64,000 nt of DNA from contig NZ_OX352321.1 of NCBI RefSeq assembly GCF_947090775.1, positions 2,790,001 to 2,854,000 on the forward strand, written 5' to 3'. Positions within the stretch are counted from its first letter, which is position 1. Every line of letters begins with the position of its first letter. Under the pieces are notes generated by a model, which was not told the DNA's origin, searched no databases, and saw only the letters and a program-made list of their open reading frames with translations. Both the position numbers and the translations under genes were made by a program. This document shows, piece by piece, positions 1 to 9,829 of the stretch. The DNA comes from Pseudarthrobacter sp. MM222 (GTDB lineage: Bacteria > Actinomycetota > Actinomycetes > Actinomycetales > Micrococcaceae).

Positions 1-922
1 CGCGGACGCGGGTGATGGCCTCGGCGGGGAGGTCGGCCGGGCAGCTGAGCGCGGCGGCGTCGTCCTCCACGTATTTGGCGTTGAAGTCATAAAATTCGTG
101 GCCGCCGCCTGCGACCGAGATTTCCCCGGGCATGGACGTCCGCGGAGCCTCGGTCCCCCGGCCTTCCAGGACCGCGCATTCGATCTCGCGCCCCACGATG
201 CCTGCCTCGATGACGAGCTTCGGGTCGTGCTCGCGGGCCGCCTCGATCGCGGCGTCCAGGCTCTCAAGGGAGTCGACCTTGGAGATGCCCATGGAGGAAC
301 CGGCACGGGCGGGCTTCACGAACACAGGAAAGCCCAGCTGGTCCACGCGCTTGCGGACCGTCTCCGGATCGTTGCGCCACTGCCGGTCTGTAACGGCAAT
401 GTAGGGCCCCACGCGAAGCCCGGCGGATTCGAACACCACCTTCATGAAGTGCTTGTCCATTCCGACGGCGGAAGCCAGCACGCCGGCGCCGACATAACGC
501 GTGTCAGACAGCTCCAGCAATCCCTGGATGGTCCCGTCCTCGCCGAACGGCCCGTGCAGCAGCGGGAAAACCACGTCCACGGATCCCAGTTCCTGGGGTA
601 CCTCGTTCGGGGAAGCGACAATCAGCTGATGTTCTCCGCCGATCTCGGCCAGTGCCACGGTCTGCTCCGAGGTGGGGACCTCCGGCAGCGAGGACGCGGA
701 CAGGGACCATTCGCGGGTGTCGCCGGAAACCAGGACCCATTGGCCCGTCTTGGCGATACCGATGGGGATGACCTCGTACTTTGTCTGGTCGATCGCGCCG
801 AGGACCCCCGCCGCGGTGACGCAGCTCACTGCGTGTTCGCTGGAGCGTCCGCCAAACAGCACTGCCACGCGGGGCCTTGACCGCACGGCCCGGCCCTCTG
901 CGCTCACGTTTTCTACCGACAC
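1..922 (-). CDS. ddl: D-alanine--D-alanine ligase, 3' end cut by window edge
   Basis: ATP-dependent ligase joining two D-alanines for the peptidoglycan stem peptide, in the cytoplasm. The reverse strand from the GTG at 922 reads VAVLFGGRSSEH near the N-terminus, the typical Ddl opening, and near the window edge MPGEIS followed by HEFYDFNAKY, the Ddl metal/substrate region. About 307 residues are visible of an expected 360-380; the C-terminus lies left of base 1. A second in-frame GTG at 907 is possible. I prefer 922 because it begins 2 nt after the gpsA stop, with AAGG about 12 nt upstream. It is the last visible gene of the murA-plsC-gpsA-ddl block. Confidence 0.93.
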   Translation of the reverse strand, partial: MSVENVSAEGRAVRSRPRVAVLFGGRSSEHAVSCVTAAGVLGAIDQTKYEVIPIGIAKTGQWVLVSGDTREWSLSASSLPEVPTSEQTVALAEIGGEHQLIVASPNEVPQELGSVDVVFPLLHGPFGEDGTIQGLLELSDTRYVGAGVLASAVGMDKHFMKVVFESAGLRVGPYIAVTDRQWRNDPETVRKRVDQLGFPVFVKPARAGSSMGISKVDSLESLDAAIEAAREHDPKLVIEAGIVGREIECAVLEGRGTEAPRTSMPGEISVAGGGHEFYDFNAKYVEDDAAALSCPADLPAEAITRVR

Positions 923-924
923 TT

Positions 925-1977
925 TCAGTGATCGCCTTCGGGTTTCAGGTCCCGGGACAGCAGCAGCGGACCCAGTTCGTCGACGGACAGTTTTCCGGCC
1001 AGCACGGCGACGACGGCCGCGGTGATCGGCATCTCGACGTCGAGCTTTCCGGCCAGCTCGTGGACCGCCTGGCTGGACTTGATGCCTTCGGCCGTCTGGT
1101 TCATCTCGGCGGTGACCTGCTCGAGCGTGAGGCCCTTGCCCAGCAAGCGGCCAGCGGTGTGGTTCCGGGACAGCGGGGAGGAGCATGTTGCCACGAGGTC
1201 GCCCAGTCCGGCGAGCCCTGCCATGGTCCGGGCTTCCCCGCCCAGCGCGAGTGTAAGGCGTGAGGTCTCGGCCAGCCCGCGGGTGATGACGGATGCCTTG
1301 GTGTTGTCACCCATCCGTTTGCCTTCGCAGATCCCGACGGCCAGGGCGATCACGTTCTTGACGATGCCGCCGATTTCGACGCCGATCACATCGGTGGTGG
1401 TGTACGGGCGGAAGTATGGTGCCGTGCAGCTGCGGGCGATCCAGCCGGCGGCCTCGGAATCGGAGCATGCGACGACGGAGGCCGTAGGCTCTTCACGGGC
1501 GATCTCCATGGCCAGATTGGGGCCCGAGACCACGGCTACGCGGTCGGCCGGAATATCCAGCTCCTCGCGGATAACCTGGCTCATCCGTGCGTCGGAATGC
1601 AGCTCAAGCCCCTTCATGAGCGACACCACGAAGGCTCCGGGGGGCAGGAGGTGCTTCCATTCGCGCAGCTGCGGCCTCAGGGTTTGCGCCGGGACCGCGA
1701 GGATAACCAGCTCGGCCCCTTCGAAGACCTCCACGACGTCGGTCGACGCGGTGATGCTGGACGGCAGGACGATGTCCTTGAGGTATTGCTCGTTCTTGTG
1801 CAGGGTGTTGATCTGCTCCACCACTTCGGCGCGCCGGCCCCAGATGCGGATCCGGCGATCCACACCGGACGCGATGGCTGCGTCAGCGACGACCTTCGCG
1901 AAGGTGGTCCCCCAGGATCCGGCCCCCAGGACGGCTACGGTGCTGGCAGATGTTGCTCGTTCAAGATTGACCGTCAT
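925..1977 (-). CDS. gpsA: NAD(P)-dependent glycerol-3-phosphate dehydrogenase
   Basis: Reduces dihydroxyacetone phosphate to sn-glycerol-3-phosphate, the backbone for membrane phospholipids; cytoplasmic. The 350-residue protein has the N-terminal Rossmann motif GAGSWG (residues 18-23), the family segment VVSGPNLAMEIA, and the catalytic-lysine region GGIVKNVIALAVG at about residue 210. The length is normal. Its ATG overlaps the plsC stop by 4 nt (ATGA), which implies translational coupling. It directly precedes plsC's partner reaction in the pathway: GpsA makes the acyl acceptor and PlsC acts later, so the linkage is metabolically sensible. Confidence 0.97.
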   Translation of the reverse strand: MTVNLERATSASTVAVLGAGSWGTTFAKVVADAAIASGVDRRIRIWGRRAEVVEQINTLHKNEQYLKDIVLPSSITASTDVVEVFEGAELVILAVPAQTLRPQLREWKHLLPPGAFVVSLMKGLELHSDARMSQVIREELDIPADRVAVVSGPNLAMEIAREEPTASVVACSDSEAAGWIARSCTAPYFRPYTTTDVIGVEIGGIVKNVIALAVGICEGKRMGDNTKASVITRGLAETSRLTLALGGEARTMAGLAGLGDLVATCSSPLSRNHTAGRLLGKGLTLEQVTAEMNQTAEGIKSSQAVHELAGKLDVEMPITAAVVAVLAGKLSVDELGPLLLSRDLKPEGDH

Positions 1978-2783
1978 TCGGTGCTGTCCCCAATATTCTC
2001 GTTTGATGCGCCGCCGTCACGGAGGGGCTTGTGCGGGCCGGTCTCGCCGCGTTGGATAAAGCGGCCATGCGTGGACTGGTTGTGCGCGGACGGATCCCAG
2101 CGTACAGCCGGCGGCTTTTCTCCGCGAAGTGTGGCGACCAGCTCCGTGATCGCGTCCATGATGACGTTCGTCGCTTCGGAGAGCGTTGCCTTATCCAGCG
2201 GACGTCCCGTGAAGGCGCTGAGGTCCACCGGTGCACCGACGATCACGCGTGAGGTCTTCCGCGGAAAGATGGTGAAGCGTTTGGCGTAGCGCGGGAAAAC
2301 CTCGTGGGCTCCCCAATGGGCCATCGGCACCACAGGAATGCCGCTCTCAAGCGCCATCCGTGCTGCGCCGGTGTGGCCCCGCATCGGCCACATCTCCGGA
2401 TCGCGGGTCAGTGTGCCCTCGGGATAGATGATGATGGCGCCGCCCTCGTCCACCACCTCTTTGGCAATCTGCAGCGCACGGTTCGCGCCCGAAGACGAGC
2501 GTTCCACCGGGATTTGCTTGGTGTTGCGCAACACCGCGCCGACGACCGGGACTTTGAAGAGCCCGGCCTTGGCGAGGAAGTGCGGCATCCGTTTCTGGTT
2601 GTAGAGCATGTGGCCGAACACCAGCGGATCAATTTCAGTGGTGTGGTTGGGCGCGGCAATGAAGCCCCCTGCCGGGAGCTTCTCAATGCCTTCCCATTTT
2701 TTCCGCATCAGGACATTCATCACGGGCCGGACGATGCCGGCGACAATGACGAAGGTGATGCGGCTCTTTGCGGGTTCCTTCAC
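1974..2783 (-). CDS. plsC: 1-acyl-sn-glycerol-3-phosphate acyltransferase
   Basis: Transfers an acyl group to lysophosphatidate to make phosphatidic acid at the inner face of the membrane. The 269-residue PlsC/LPLAT protein has the catalytic HX4D motif as NHTTEID (H47, D52) and the substrate-binding motif YPEGT near residue 120. The N-terminal stretch (about residues 8-25) is hydrophobic and could anchor it. The start is GTG at 2783, 9 nt after the murA stop codon, with a poor ribosome-binding site, so translation may depend on coupling to murA. The arginine/proline-rich C-terminal tail after residue 220 is extra to the core fold. Confidence 0.94.
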   Translation of the reverse strand: MKEPAKSRITFVIVAGIVRPVMNVLMRKKWEGIEKLPAGGFIAAPNHTTEIDPLVFGHMLYNQKRMPHFLAKAGLFKVPVVGAVLRNTKQIPVERSSSGANRALQIAKEVVDEGGAIIIYPEGTLTRDPEMWPMRGHTGAARMALESGIPVVPMAHWGAHEVFPRYAKRFTIFPRKTSRVIVGAPVDLSAFTGRPLDKATLSEATNVIMDAITELVATLRGEKPPAVRWDPSAHNQSTHGRFIQRGETGPHKPLRDGGASNENIGDSTE

Positions 2784-2792
2784 CGGTCGCCG

Positions 2793-4118
2793 CTACTCGG
2801 CTGCAGTGATGTCGAAGTCGGCGCCGAGCCCTGCAAGCTTTTCGGTGAAGCGCTCATAGCCACGGTTGATGATGTCGATTCCGGTGACCCGCGAGGTGCC
2901 GGTAGCCGCGAGGGCAGCGATCAGGTGGCTGAAACCGCCGCGCAGATCGGGGACGTCGATGTCCGTGCCGGAGAGCTGCGTGGGCCCCGAGATGACGGCC
3001 GAATGCAGGAAGTTGCGCTGGCCGAAACGGCACGGCACGCTGCCGAGGCATTCCCGGTGCACCTGGATGTTGGCTCCCATCCGGATCAGCGCGTCGGTGA
3101 AGCCGAACCGGTTTTCATAGACGGTCTCGTGGACGATTGAGACGCCTTCGGCCTGGGTCAGGGCGACGATCAGCGGCTGCTGCCAGTCCGTCATGAAGCC
3201 CGGGTGCACATCGGTTTCAAGGACCAGTGGGTTGAGTTTGCCGCCGCGGTGGTAGAAGCGGATGCCGTCGTCCTGGATGTCCATGCCGCCGCCGACCTTG
3301 CGGTAGGTGTTGAGGAAGGTCATCATGTCGCGCTGGGTGGCGCCCTCGACGAAGATATCGCCGCGGGTGACGAGGGCAGCGGATGCCCAGGAGGCGGACT
3401 CGTTGCGGTCCGAGAGCGCGCGGTGGTTGTAGCCGCCGAGGTCACGGACGCCTTCGATCCGGATCGTGCGGTCCGTTTGGACGCTGATGATCGCGCCCAT
3501 CTTCTGCAGCACGGCGATGAGGTCCACGATCTCGGGCTCGGTGGCGGCACCCGAGAGTTCGGTGATGCCTTCGGCGCGGGTGGCGCTGAGCAGCACCTGT
3601 TCCGTGGCACCAACGGAGGGGTACGGCAGCGCGATCTTGGCACCCTTGAGGCCGTTGGGCGCCGAAATGTGGATCCCGCCGGGGCGCTTTTCCACGACGG
3701 CGCCGAATTGACGAAGAACGTTCAGGTGGTAGTCGATCGGACGGTCACCGATCTTGCAGCCGCCGAGGTCCGGGATGAAGGCCTCGCCAATGGCGTGGAT
3801 CAAGGGACCGCACAGCAGGATCGGAATGCGGGAGTCGCCGGCGTGGGCGTCTATGGCCGTGCTCGACGCCGTTTTGGCACCCTTGGGATCGAGGGTCAGG
3901 TCCCCCGTTACGGGGTCCTTCTCGACCGTGACACCGTGGAGCTGGAGCAGGCTGGTGACAACCTCGACGTCCTTGATTTCAGGCACGTTGCGCAGCACGG
4001 ACGGCTCATTGCCCAGCAGGGCGGCGACCATCGCCTTGGGGACAAGATTCTTGGCCCCGCGGACGGTGACGCGGCCAGTCAGCGGGACGCCTCCGCGGAT
4101 TGTCAGAACACTACTCAT
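2793..4118 (-). CDS. murA: UDP-N-acetylglucosamine 1-carboxyvinyltransferase
   Basis: First committed step of peptidoglycan synthesis: transfers enolpyruvate from PEP to UDP-GlcNAc in the cytoplasm. The 441-residue EPSP-synthase fold shows the Lys-Asn pair in GAKNLVPKA near residue 22 and the loop GGCKIGDRPIDYH, whose Cys is equivalent to the active-site Cys115 of the E. coli enzyme. Actinobacteria that keep Asp there (mycobacteria) are fosfomycin resistant, so this one should be intrinsically targetable. It is first in the murA-plsC-gpsA-ddl block, and a promoter-like TTCAGA-N17-TATGCT lies 55-83 nt upstream. Confidence 0.97.
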   Translation of the reverse strand: MSSVLTIRGGVPLTGRVTVRGAKNLVPKAMVAALLGNEPSVLRNVPEIKDVEVVTSLLQLHGVTVEKDPVTGDLTLDPKGAKTASSTAIDAHAGDSRIPILLCGPLIHAIGEAFIPDLGGCKIGDRPIDYHLNVLRQFGAVVEKRPGGIHISAPNGLKGAKIALPYPSVGATEQVLLSATRAEGITELSGAATEPEIVDLIAVLQKMGAIISVQTDRTIRIEGVRDLGGYNHRALSDRNESASWASAALVTRGDIFVEGATQRDMMTFLNTYRKVGGGMDIQDDGIRFYHRGGKLNPLVLETDVHPGFMTDWQQPLIVALTQAEGVSIVHETVYENRFGFTDALIRMGANIQVHRECLGSVPCRFGQRNFLHSAVISGPTQLSGTDIDVPDLRGGFSHLIAALAATGTSRVTGIDIINRGYERFTEKLAGLGADFDITAAE

Positions 4119-4475
4119 TTACCGGTTTCCTCACGACTACTAGCCCCCAGATCCTTAGAAAGGCTCCTGCTAAGCATAGGAGCTTGCGTTACCGATCTGA
4201 AATGTAGCTCGGTTCGACCCGGCGATGCCGGCACTCACCGGCGGTCCGTTGGCCTAGCCGGAACAGCGGCGGACGGGGTCACGGCATGTCGTTGACCTGC
4301 AGCGATGCCGGGGCGCTGCTGGCCTCTGCCCGGGAGCAGTTCGCTTGCGCGGCCGCCGAATCTTCAGTGGCGGATGCGGACTGGCGCGCTGACCTGCAGC
4401 ACTCCTGCAGTGAAAGCACCCCGTACACTCACACGGCGTTCCTAAACTGTCAGACCCCCGTAGAAGACTTGGTTC
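4119..4475. other. Intergenic stretch between murA and the DUF222/HNH gene
   Basis: A 357-nt divergent intergenic region. It holds the candidate murA promoter and its inverted repeat at 4163-4201, and close to the plus-strand gene the segment TGTCAGACCCCCG (4448-4460). Between about 4210 and 4440 I see no credible ORF, RNA or strong repeat. Confidence 0.5.
4173..4201 (-). promoter_or_regulatory. Candidate murA promoter
   Basis: On the minus strand TTCAGA (4196-4201) and TATGCT (4173-4178) are separated by 17 nt, close to the vegetative sigma consensus, and lie upstream of the murA ATG at 4118. An inverted repeat GCTCCT-N9-AGGAGC (4163-4183) overlaps the -10 element and would sit near the transcript start. 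It could be an operator or a 5' hairpin. Prediction from sequence only. Confidence 0.45.
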
Positions 4476-6113
4476 ATGGACGGCAATCGGGAACCCGAAG
4501 TGCATCGGTCAGGAGAGTGCACTGCCAACGACGGCGGTGCTGCCGGCCCGTGCGATGGCCTCTGCGGCGGCTGCGGGCTCACCGCAGTGAAGGTCGCGGA
4601 CCTGGTCCGGTTCGTGGCCGGCCTCCCTGCCCCGGACAGCCCCGCCGCCCTCATCGACGAAACACGCGAACTGGAGGACCTGAAGTCCGCCCTGGCCGCC
4701 CGCCAGGCCCGGAATGCTGTCGCCTTCGACTTAGCCCAGCGCCGCGCCCAGCGGGCCGCCGGTATGCCCGTCGCCGAGCTCGGGACCGGGGTGGCGGCGC
4801 AGATCGCGCTCGCCCGGCGCGAATCCCCCGCGAAGGGTGGGCGGCTGCTGGGGCTGGCCAAGGCCCTCGTGACCGAAATGCCGCACACCCTCGCCGCGCT
4901 GGAGACCGGCCAGCTCAACGAATGGCGCGCCACCCTCCTGGTGCGCGAGACAGCGTGCCTGCCCGCCGCGGGCCGGGCCGCCGTCGACGAGGAACTCGCC
5001 GCCGACACCGGAACCTTCACCGGCGCCGGGGACCGCGCGATCGTGGCCGCGGCTCGCGCCGCGGCGTATCGGCGGGACCCGCGGTCCGTCACCCAGCGGG
5101 CGGCGCATGCCGCCGCGGACCGGCACGTCAGCCTCCGCCCCGCCCCGGACACCATGACCTATCTGACCGCCCTGCTGCCGGTCGCCGAAGGCGTCGCGGC
5201 CTACACCGCCCTGTCCCGGCACGCCGACACCGCCCGCGCCGCCGGGGACCCACGTAGCCGCGGACAGCTCATGGCCGACGCCCTGGTCGAACGCACCACC
5301 GGCAAGGCAGGCGGGATCAGCGGCATCGAAATCCAGCTCGTTCTGACCGACCGCACCCTCCTCCAGGGCGACTCCGAACCCGCCCGGCTTCCCGGCTACG
5401 GCATCGTCCCCGCCGGCTGGGCCCGCGAACTGATCAAGGGTGGCGGCTCCGACTCGGCGCCCGGTGGCGGCTCCGGCCTGCCCGCCGGCTCGAGTCCCGG
5501 CACGGAGGACGGCGGGGGCACCGACGCGGACCCCGGCAACCGCTACCTGCAGATCTGGCTGCGGCGGCTCTACACCGCACCAGGCACCGGCGACCTGGTC
5601 GCGATGGACTCCCGCGCCCGGCTCTTCCCGCCGGGGCTCCGCCGCTTCCTCCAGACCCGGGACGAGACCTGCCGCACCCCCTACTGCGACGCCCCGATCC
5701 GCCACATGGACCACATCATCCCCTGGGCCGACGGCGGACCCACCACCACGACCAACGGCGCCGGACTCTGCGAAGCCTGCAACCACACCAAAGAAACCCC
5801 CGGCTGGACCAGCAGACCGAGACCCGGACCTGCCGGCGCCAACGAACTAGGACACAGACACACTCTCGAAGTCACCACGCCCAGCGGCCACACTTACCAC
5901 TCCACAGCACCACCCCAGCCCGGCACAGGTCTGACCAGGACGGGTCTGACCGCCACAGGTACGTCCGGCACGGCCCTCGCCGCCACCCTCGCCGTCAGTC
6001 CGGCCGGCCGTCAAGCGCCGCCCCAACCGGCCGTCGGAAGCCACCAACGGGAACTCCGGCACCGGGCAAAGACACGAAAACGCCCACGCCCCGCAGCACA
6101 GCCAGCCGCTTGA
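4476..6113 (+). CDS. DUF222 / HNH endonuclease-domain protein (13E12-repeat type)
   Basis: 545 residues. The N-terminal two thirds is an Ala/Arg-rich DUF222 domain (recognisable stretch [14 protein letters not shown]). The C-terminus has an HNH nuclease motif at about residues 399-437: CRTPYC, then [12 protein letters not shown], then LCEACNH, with two CxxC-like metal pairs and the catalytic histidine. Such genes occur in many dispersed copies in Arthrobacter and mycobacteria. Their biological role is unknown, and DNA cleavage is inferred from the fold. A low-complexity Gly/Ser linker lies around residues 320-350 and a basic tail follows the HNH. It converges on leuD and shares a bidirectional hairpin. 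The ATG at 4476 lacks a good ribosome-binding site. Confidence 0.88.
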   Translation: MDGNREPEVHRSGECTANDGGAAGPCDGLCGGCGLTAVKVADLVRFVAGLPAPDSPAALIDETRELEDLKSALAARQARNAVAFDLAQRRAQRAAGMPVAELGTGVAAQIALARRESPAKGGRLLGLAKALVTEMPHTLAALETGQLNEWRATLLVRETACLPAAGRAAVDEELAADTGTFTGAGDRAIVAAARAAAYRRDPRSVTQRAAHAAADRHVSLRPAPDTMTYLTALLPVAEGVAAYTALSRHADTARAAGDPRSRGQLMADALVERTTGKAGGISGIEIQLVLTDRTLLQGDSEPARLPGYGIVPAGWARELIKGGGSDSAPGGGSGLPAGSSPGTEDGGGTDADPGNRYLQIWLRRLYTAPGTGDLVAMDSRARLFPPGLRRFLQTRDETCRTPYCDAPIRHMDHIIPWADGGPTTTTNGAGLCEACNHTKETPGWTSRPRPGPAGANELGHRHTLEVTTPSGHTYHSTAPPQPGTGLTRTGLTATGTSGTALAATLAVSPAGRQAPPQPAVGSHQRELRHRAKTRKRPRPAAQPAA

Positions 6114-6152
6114 AAGAACAGCGCGCCCCCAAATGACGAGCCGTTAACGCAC

Positions 6153-6188
6153 AGAAGTGCCGCCGTCTAACTTGGCGGCGGCACTTCT
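6153..6188. terminator. Bidirectional hairpin between the HNH gene and leuD
   Basis: Perfect 13-bp inverted repeat (arms 6153-6165 and 6176-6188, arm AGAAGTGCCGCCG) with a 10-nt loop, placed between two convergent genes. No long T-run follows, but the position fits a shared terminator. Confidence 0.65.
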
Positions 6189-6268
6189 ACACTCATCCGG
6201 CGGGCCCACGGGGCCGGTCACGCAGGCCCCAGCAGCCAGATCAGATCGGCCACATCAGGCCCGGCGGA

Positions 6269-6871
6269 TCAGGAAAGCTTGGCAGGCAACGTCTTGGGCA
6301 TGAAGGCGGGCCGGGTCGCCTCGTACGCGGTGATATCGGATTCGTGCTTGAGCGTCAGCCCAATGTCGTCCAGGCCCTCGAGCAGGCGCCAGCGCGTGTA
6401 ATCATCGATTTCGAACGGCGCCACGATGTTGCCGCACTGGACGGTCTTGGAGACGAGGTCCACCGTGACCTGGGTGCCCGGAGCGTTTTCGAGCTCCTTC
6501 CAGATGAGTTCAATGTCATCCTGGGCCAGCTCGGCGGCCAGCAGGCCCTGCTTGCCGGAGTTACCGCGGAAGATGTCCGCAAACCGCGAGGACAGCACAG
6601 TCTTGAACCCGTAGTCCTTGAGCGCCCACACGGCGTGTTCGCGCGACGAACCGGTCCCGAAGTCGGGCCCGGCCACCAGGACGGATCCGGCGCTGAACGG
6701 CTCCTGGTTCAGGATGAAGGCCGGGTCCTTGCGCCACGCGGCGAAGAGGGCGTCCTCGAAGCCGGTGCGGGTGATGCGCTTGAGGTAGACGGCCGGGATG
6801 ATCTGGTCCGTGTCGACGTTACTCTGGCGCAGCGGGACGCCGATCCCGGTGTGGGTGGTGAACTTTTCCAT
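6269..6871 (-). CDS. leuD: 3-isopropylmalate dehydratase small subunit
   Basis: Small swivelling subunit of isopropylmalate isomerase, which converts 2- to 3-isopropylmalate in leucine synthesis and works as a heterodimer with LeuC. The 200-residue protein has the family signature [17 protein letters not shown] at about residues 68-84 and the early [10 protein letters not shown] motif. It lies 42 nt downstream of leuC in the same operon. The start codon is ATG at 6871 with AAGAAGGATCC upstream. Confidence 0.96.
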   Translation of the reverse strand: MEKFTTHTGIGVPLRQSNVDTDQIIPAVYLKRITRTGFEDALFAAWRKDPAFILNQEPFSAGSVLVAGPDFGTGSSREHAVWALKDYGFKTVLSSRFADIFRGNSGKQGLLAAELAQDDIELIWKELENAPGTQVTVDLVSKTVQCGNIVAPFEIDDYTRWRLLEGLDDIGLTLKHESDITAYEATRPAFMPKTLPAKLS

Positions 6872-6913
6872 GGCGGATCCTTCTTCGGCTGTATGGATCG
6901 GGGCTGTCGGCAG

Positions 6914-8365
6914 CTACGCTGCGTCGATACGGGCGGCGGACTCCGGAACGGGATCCAGGTCCGACGGCGAGCTCAGGGTGCCGCGCACGGCCGTGGCTGC
7001 GGCGACTACCGGGGAAACCAGGTGCGTGCGTCCGCCCTTGCCCTGCCGGCCCTCAAAGTTGCGGTTGGACGTGGAAGCGCAACGCTCCCCCACCTCGAGC
7101 TGGTCCGGGTTCATGCCCAGGCACATGGAGCAGCCGGCGAAGCGCCACTCGGCGCCGAAGTCCTTGAAGACCTTGTCCAGGCCCTCGGCCTCGGCCTCGA
7201 GCCGCACCCGGGCGGAGCCGGGAACCACGAGCATCCGAATGTTCGGGTCCTTGGTGCGGCCTCGGACGACGTCGGCTGCCGCGCGGAGGTCCTCCATCCG
7301 GGAGTTGGTGCAGGAGCCCAGGAAGACGGTGTCCACGCGGATCTGCTTCATCGGTGTGCCGGCCTCGAGTCCCATGTACTGGAGCGCGCGTTCCGCCGCG
7401 GCCTTGGCGTTCTCGTCACCGAAGTCCTCCGGCGAGGGCACCTTGGCGGAGAGCGACACGCCCTGGCCCGGATTGGTCCCCCAGGTCACAAACGGTTCCA
7501 GGGTGTCGGCGTCGAGGTCCACTTCGACGTCGAATGTGGCGTCGTCGTCGGTGCGCAAAGTGTTCCAGTACTCGACGGCGGCGTCCCAGTCCGCGCCCTG
7601 GGGTGCGTGCGGGCGTCCGTACATGTAGTCGTACGTGGTCTGGTCCGGCGCCACGAGCCCGGCGCGGGCGCCGGCCTCGATGGACATGTTGCAGATGGTC
7701 ATCCGGGCTTCCATGGACAGCGCGCGGATCGCGGAGCCGCGGTATTCGAGCACGTAGCCCTGGCCCCCGCCGGTGCCGATCTTGGCGATGACGGCCAGGA
7801 TGATGTCCTTCGCGGAAACACCCGGCCGCAGGGTGCCTTCGACGTTAACGGCCATGGTCTTGAAGGGCTTCAGGGACAGCGTCTGGGTGGCCATGACGTG
7901 CTCCACCTCGGAGGTGCCGATGCCCATGGCCAGCGCGCCGAACGCCCCGTGCGTGGAGGTGTGCGAGTCACCGCAGACCACGGTCATGCCCGGCTGGGTC
8001 AGGCCCAGCTGCGGCCCGACCACATGGACGATCCCCTGCTCGGCGTCGCCCAGGGAGTGCAGGCGGACACCGAACTCCTGGCAGTTGTTGCGGAGGGTCT
8101 GGATCTGGGTCCGGCTGGTCAGGTCGGCGATCGGCTTGTCGATGTCCAGCGTGGGCGTGTTGTGGTCCTCGGTGGCGATGGTGAGGTCCGGCCGGCGCAG
8201 GGGGCGGCCGGCGAGCCGCAGTCCTTCGAAGGCCTGCGGGGAAGTCACCTCGTGCACCAGGTGAAGGTCAATGAAGAGAAGGTCGGGCTGGGCGTTGGCT
8301 CCTTCGCCGTCCCCCTTGCGCACCACGTGCGCATCCCAGACTTTCTCGGCCAGTGTCTTTGCCAC
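6914..8365 (-). CDS. leuC: 3-isopropylmalate dehydratase large subunit
   Basis: Aconitase-family catalytic subunit of isopropylmalate isomerase; carries a [4Fe-4S] cluster. The 483-residue protein shows the cluster cysteines in [11 protein letters not shown] and CSMCLG and the N-terminal family phrase [14 protein letters not shown]. The start is GTG at 8365 with GAAGGGAG 6 nt upstream. It is the first gene of leuCD, divergent from an IclR-family gene whose product is the expected regulator. The 138-nt divergent region carries a dyad TGGAC-N7-GTCCA (8413-8429) and a TCTCA-N5-TGAGA operator (8474-8488). Confidence 0.97.
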   Translation of the reverse strand: MAKTLAEKVWDAHVVRKGDGEGANAQPDLLFIDLHLVHEVTSPQAFEGLRLAGRPLRRPDLTIATEDHNTPTLDIDKPIADLTSRTQIQTLRNNCQEFGVRLHSLGDAEQGIVHVVGPQLGLTQPGMTVVCGDSHTSTHGAFGALAMGIGTSEVEHVMATQTLSLKPFKTMAVNVEGTLRPGVSAKDIILAVIAKIGTGGGQGYVLEYRGSAIRALSMEARMTICNMSIEAGARAGLVAPDQTTYDYMYGRPHAPQGADWDAAVEYWNTLRTDDDATFDVEVDLDADTLEPFVTWGTNPGQGVSLSAKVPSPEDFGDENAKAAAERALQYMGLEAGTPMKQIRVDTVFLGSCTNSRMEDLRAAADVVRGRTKDPNIRMLVVPGSARVRLEAEAEGLDKVFKDFGAEWRFAGCSMCLGMNPDQLEVGERCASTSNRNFEGRQGKGGRTHLVSPVVAAATAVRGTLSSPSDLDPVPESAARIDAA

Positions 8366-8473
8366 GGCCTTCTCCCTTCACTGCAATGTTTATTGGCGAA
8401 TGTTTACTGATGTGGACTGATTGTGTCCAGCCAATCAGCAGTCCCCGGCGCAACGCCAGCGGACAGACTTGCA

Positions 8474-8488
8474 TCTCAGATAATGAGA
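8474..8488. promoter_or_regulatory. Candidate IclR (LtbR/NdgR-type) operator between leuC and iclR
   Basis: Perfect inverted repeat TCTCA-GATAA-TGAGA. It lies between a weak -35 (TTGCAT, 8469-8474) and a -10 (CAATAT, 8492-8497) of the IclR-family gene, so binding would block that promoter. The core GATAATGAGAC recurs upstream of leuB, and with one change upstream of ilvB. Assignment to the IclR protein is inference from this shared distribution. Confidence 0.6.
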
Positions 8489-8503
8489 CGGCAATATCAT
8501 CAC

Positions 8504-9223
8504 ATGGACAATTCTAGTGGAGTCGGTGTCATCGATAAAGCGGCCCATGTGCTTGACGCACTTGAGGCCGGACCTACCACCCTCGCACAGCTCGTAGCTG
8601 CGACGGGGCTGGCCCGGCCCACGGTGCACCGGCTCGCCCTTGCACTGGTTCATCACCGGCTCGTCAGCCGGGACATCCAGGGCAGGTTCGTCCTCGGCAG
8701 CCGCCTGGTCGAGCTGGCGTCCGCCGCCGGCGAGGACCGCCTGATTGCCTCGGCGGGTCCCGTGCTCATGCAGCTTCGGGACGCCACAGGAGAGAGCGCC
8801 CAGATCTTCCGCCGCCAAGGCGACTGGCGCGTCTGCGTCGCGTCCGCCGAACGCCCCATCGGGCTGCGCGACACCATCCCCGTCGGGACGCAGCTGTCCA
8901 TGAAGGCCGGCTCCGCCGCCCAGGTGCTGCTGGCCTGGGAGGACCATGACCGCCTCCTGGAGGGGCTGCAGGCCGCCCGCTTCACCCCCACTGTCTTGGC
9001 CGGAGTCCGACGCCGGGGCTGGGGACAGAGTCTCGGCGAACGCGAGCCGGGGGTCGCCTCCGTGTCCGCACCGGTCCGCGGCCCGTCCGGCCGCGTGATC
9101 GCCGCCGTGTCGATCTCCGGACCGATCGAGCGCCTGACCCGCCAGCCCGGGCGGCTTCACGCCGAAGTCGTCTGCAATGCCGCCCGCGTCCTGACCGAAG
9201 CGCTGCGCAAGACCGGCGACTGA
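8504..9223 (+). CDS. IclR-family transcriptional regulator, candidate leucine/branched-chain regulator
   Basis: 239 residues: N-terminal winged helix (about residues 8-60, with TTLAQLVAATGLARPTVHRL as the HTH) and a C-terminal IclR effector domain. Genes of this type divergent from leuCD in actinobacteria are LtbR (Corynebacterium) and NdgR (Streptomyces), which regulate leucine and other branched-chain genes; this protein is likely the equivalent (inference). The reading frame extends upstream to 8423. I choose the ATG at 8504 because the family usually begins there and because a -10-like CAATAT ends exactly 6 nt before it, suggesting a leaderless transcript. The dyad at 8474-8488 sits inside its promoter, implying autoregulation. 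Confidence 0.9.
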   Translation: MDNSSGVGVIDKAAHVLDALEAGPTTLAQLVAATGLARPTVHRLALALVHHRLVSRDIQGRFVLGSRLVELASAAGEDRLIASAGPVLMQLRDATGESAQIFRRQGDWRVCVASAERPIGLRDTIPVGTQLSMKAGSAAQVLLAWEDHDRLLEGLQAARFTPTVLAGVRRRGWGQSLGEREPGVASVSAPVRGPSGRVIAAVSISGPIERLTRQPGRLHAEVVCNAARVLTEALRKTGD

Positions 9224-9278
9224 CCGCCGTTCAGAGGGTTCCGGACGGAATGTCCGGCCGAACGCATAGGCTGTCCGC

Positions 9279-9821
9279 ATGAACAGCTATGCGGTGTTCC
9301 TGCGCGGCATCAACGTGGGCGGGATCAACATCAAGATGGCCGAGCTCAAGGACGCCTTGAAGTCCCGGCCCTTTTCCGGCACCAAGACGCTCCTTGCCAG
9401 CGGCAACGTCGTGCTGGCGAGTGACCTTGACCCCGCCGGGGTGAAGACCGAGTTCGAGGCCTGCCTGCGCGAAACCTTCGGCTATGACGCCTGGGTCGTG
9501 GTCCTGAAGGCGGACCGCGTCGCGGAGCTGGTCGCGGCCTGCCCCTACCCGCCCGACGACGCCTCAACCCATACCTACCTGACCCTCGCCTCGGATCACC
9601 ACGCGCTCACGGAACTCTACGACGCCGGATCCGCCCTGGACGGGACGGAGCTGACCCGGCTGGGGCCGGAAGCCATCGCCTGGCTCGCTCCCGCCGGCGG
9701 CACGCTGGACAGCCCGTTCAGCAAGCTGTCCTCGAAGCCGAAATACAAGGCCTCCACCACCACCCGGAACCTGCGGACCATGATCAAGGTCCGCGACGCC
9801 GCCACCGGTCTGGGCTCTTAG
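9279..9821 (+). CDS. DUF1697 family protein
   Basis: 180 residues, full length for DUF1697, beginning with the family hallmark YAVFLRGINVGG and containing LLASGNVVLAS. The family's biochemical function is unknown; it is a soluble protein with a ferredoxin-like fold by family knowledge. The ATG at 9279 has no Shine-Dalgarno sequence. TAGGCT (9267-9272) ends 6 nt before it, so translation from a leaderless mRNA is likely. It converges on the GTPase gene, with 8 nt between the stop codons. Confidence 0.85.
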   Translation: MNSYAVFLRGINVGGINIKMAELKDALKSRPFSGTKTLLASGNVVLASDLDPAGVKTEFEACLRETFGYDAWVVVLKADRVAELVAACPYPPDDASTHTYLTLASDHHALTELYDAGSALDGTELTRLGPEAIAWLAPAGGTLDSPFSKLSSKPKYKASTTTRNLRTMIKVRDAATGLGS

Positions 9822-9829
9822 GACTACCG

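Noticed and set aside
6344..8410. 688-codon plus-strand ORF over leuD/leuC
   Set aside because: Antisense shadow caused by GC bias; the minus strand encodes recognisable LeuC and LeuD with full motifs.
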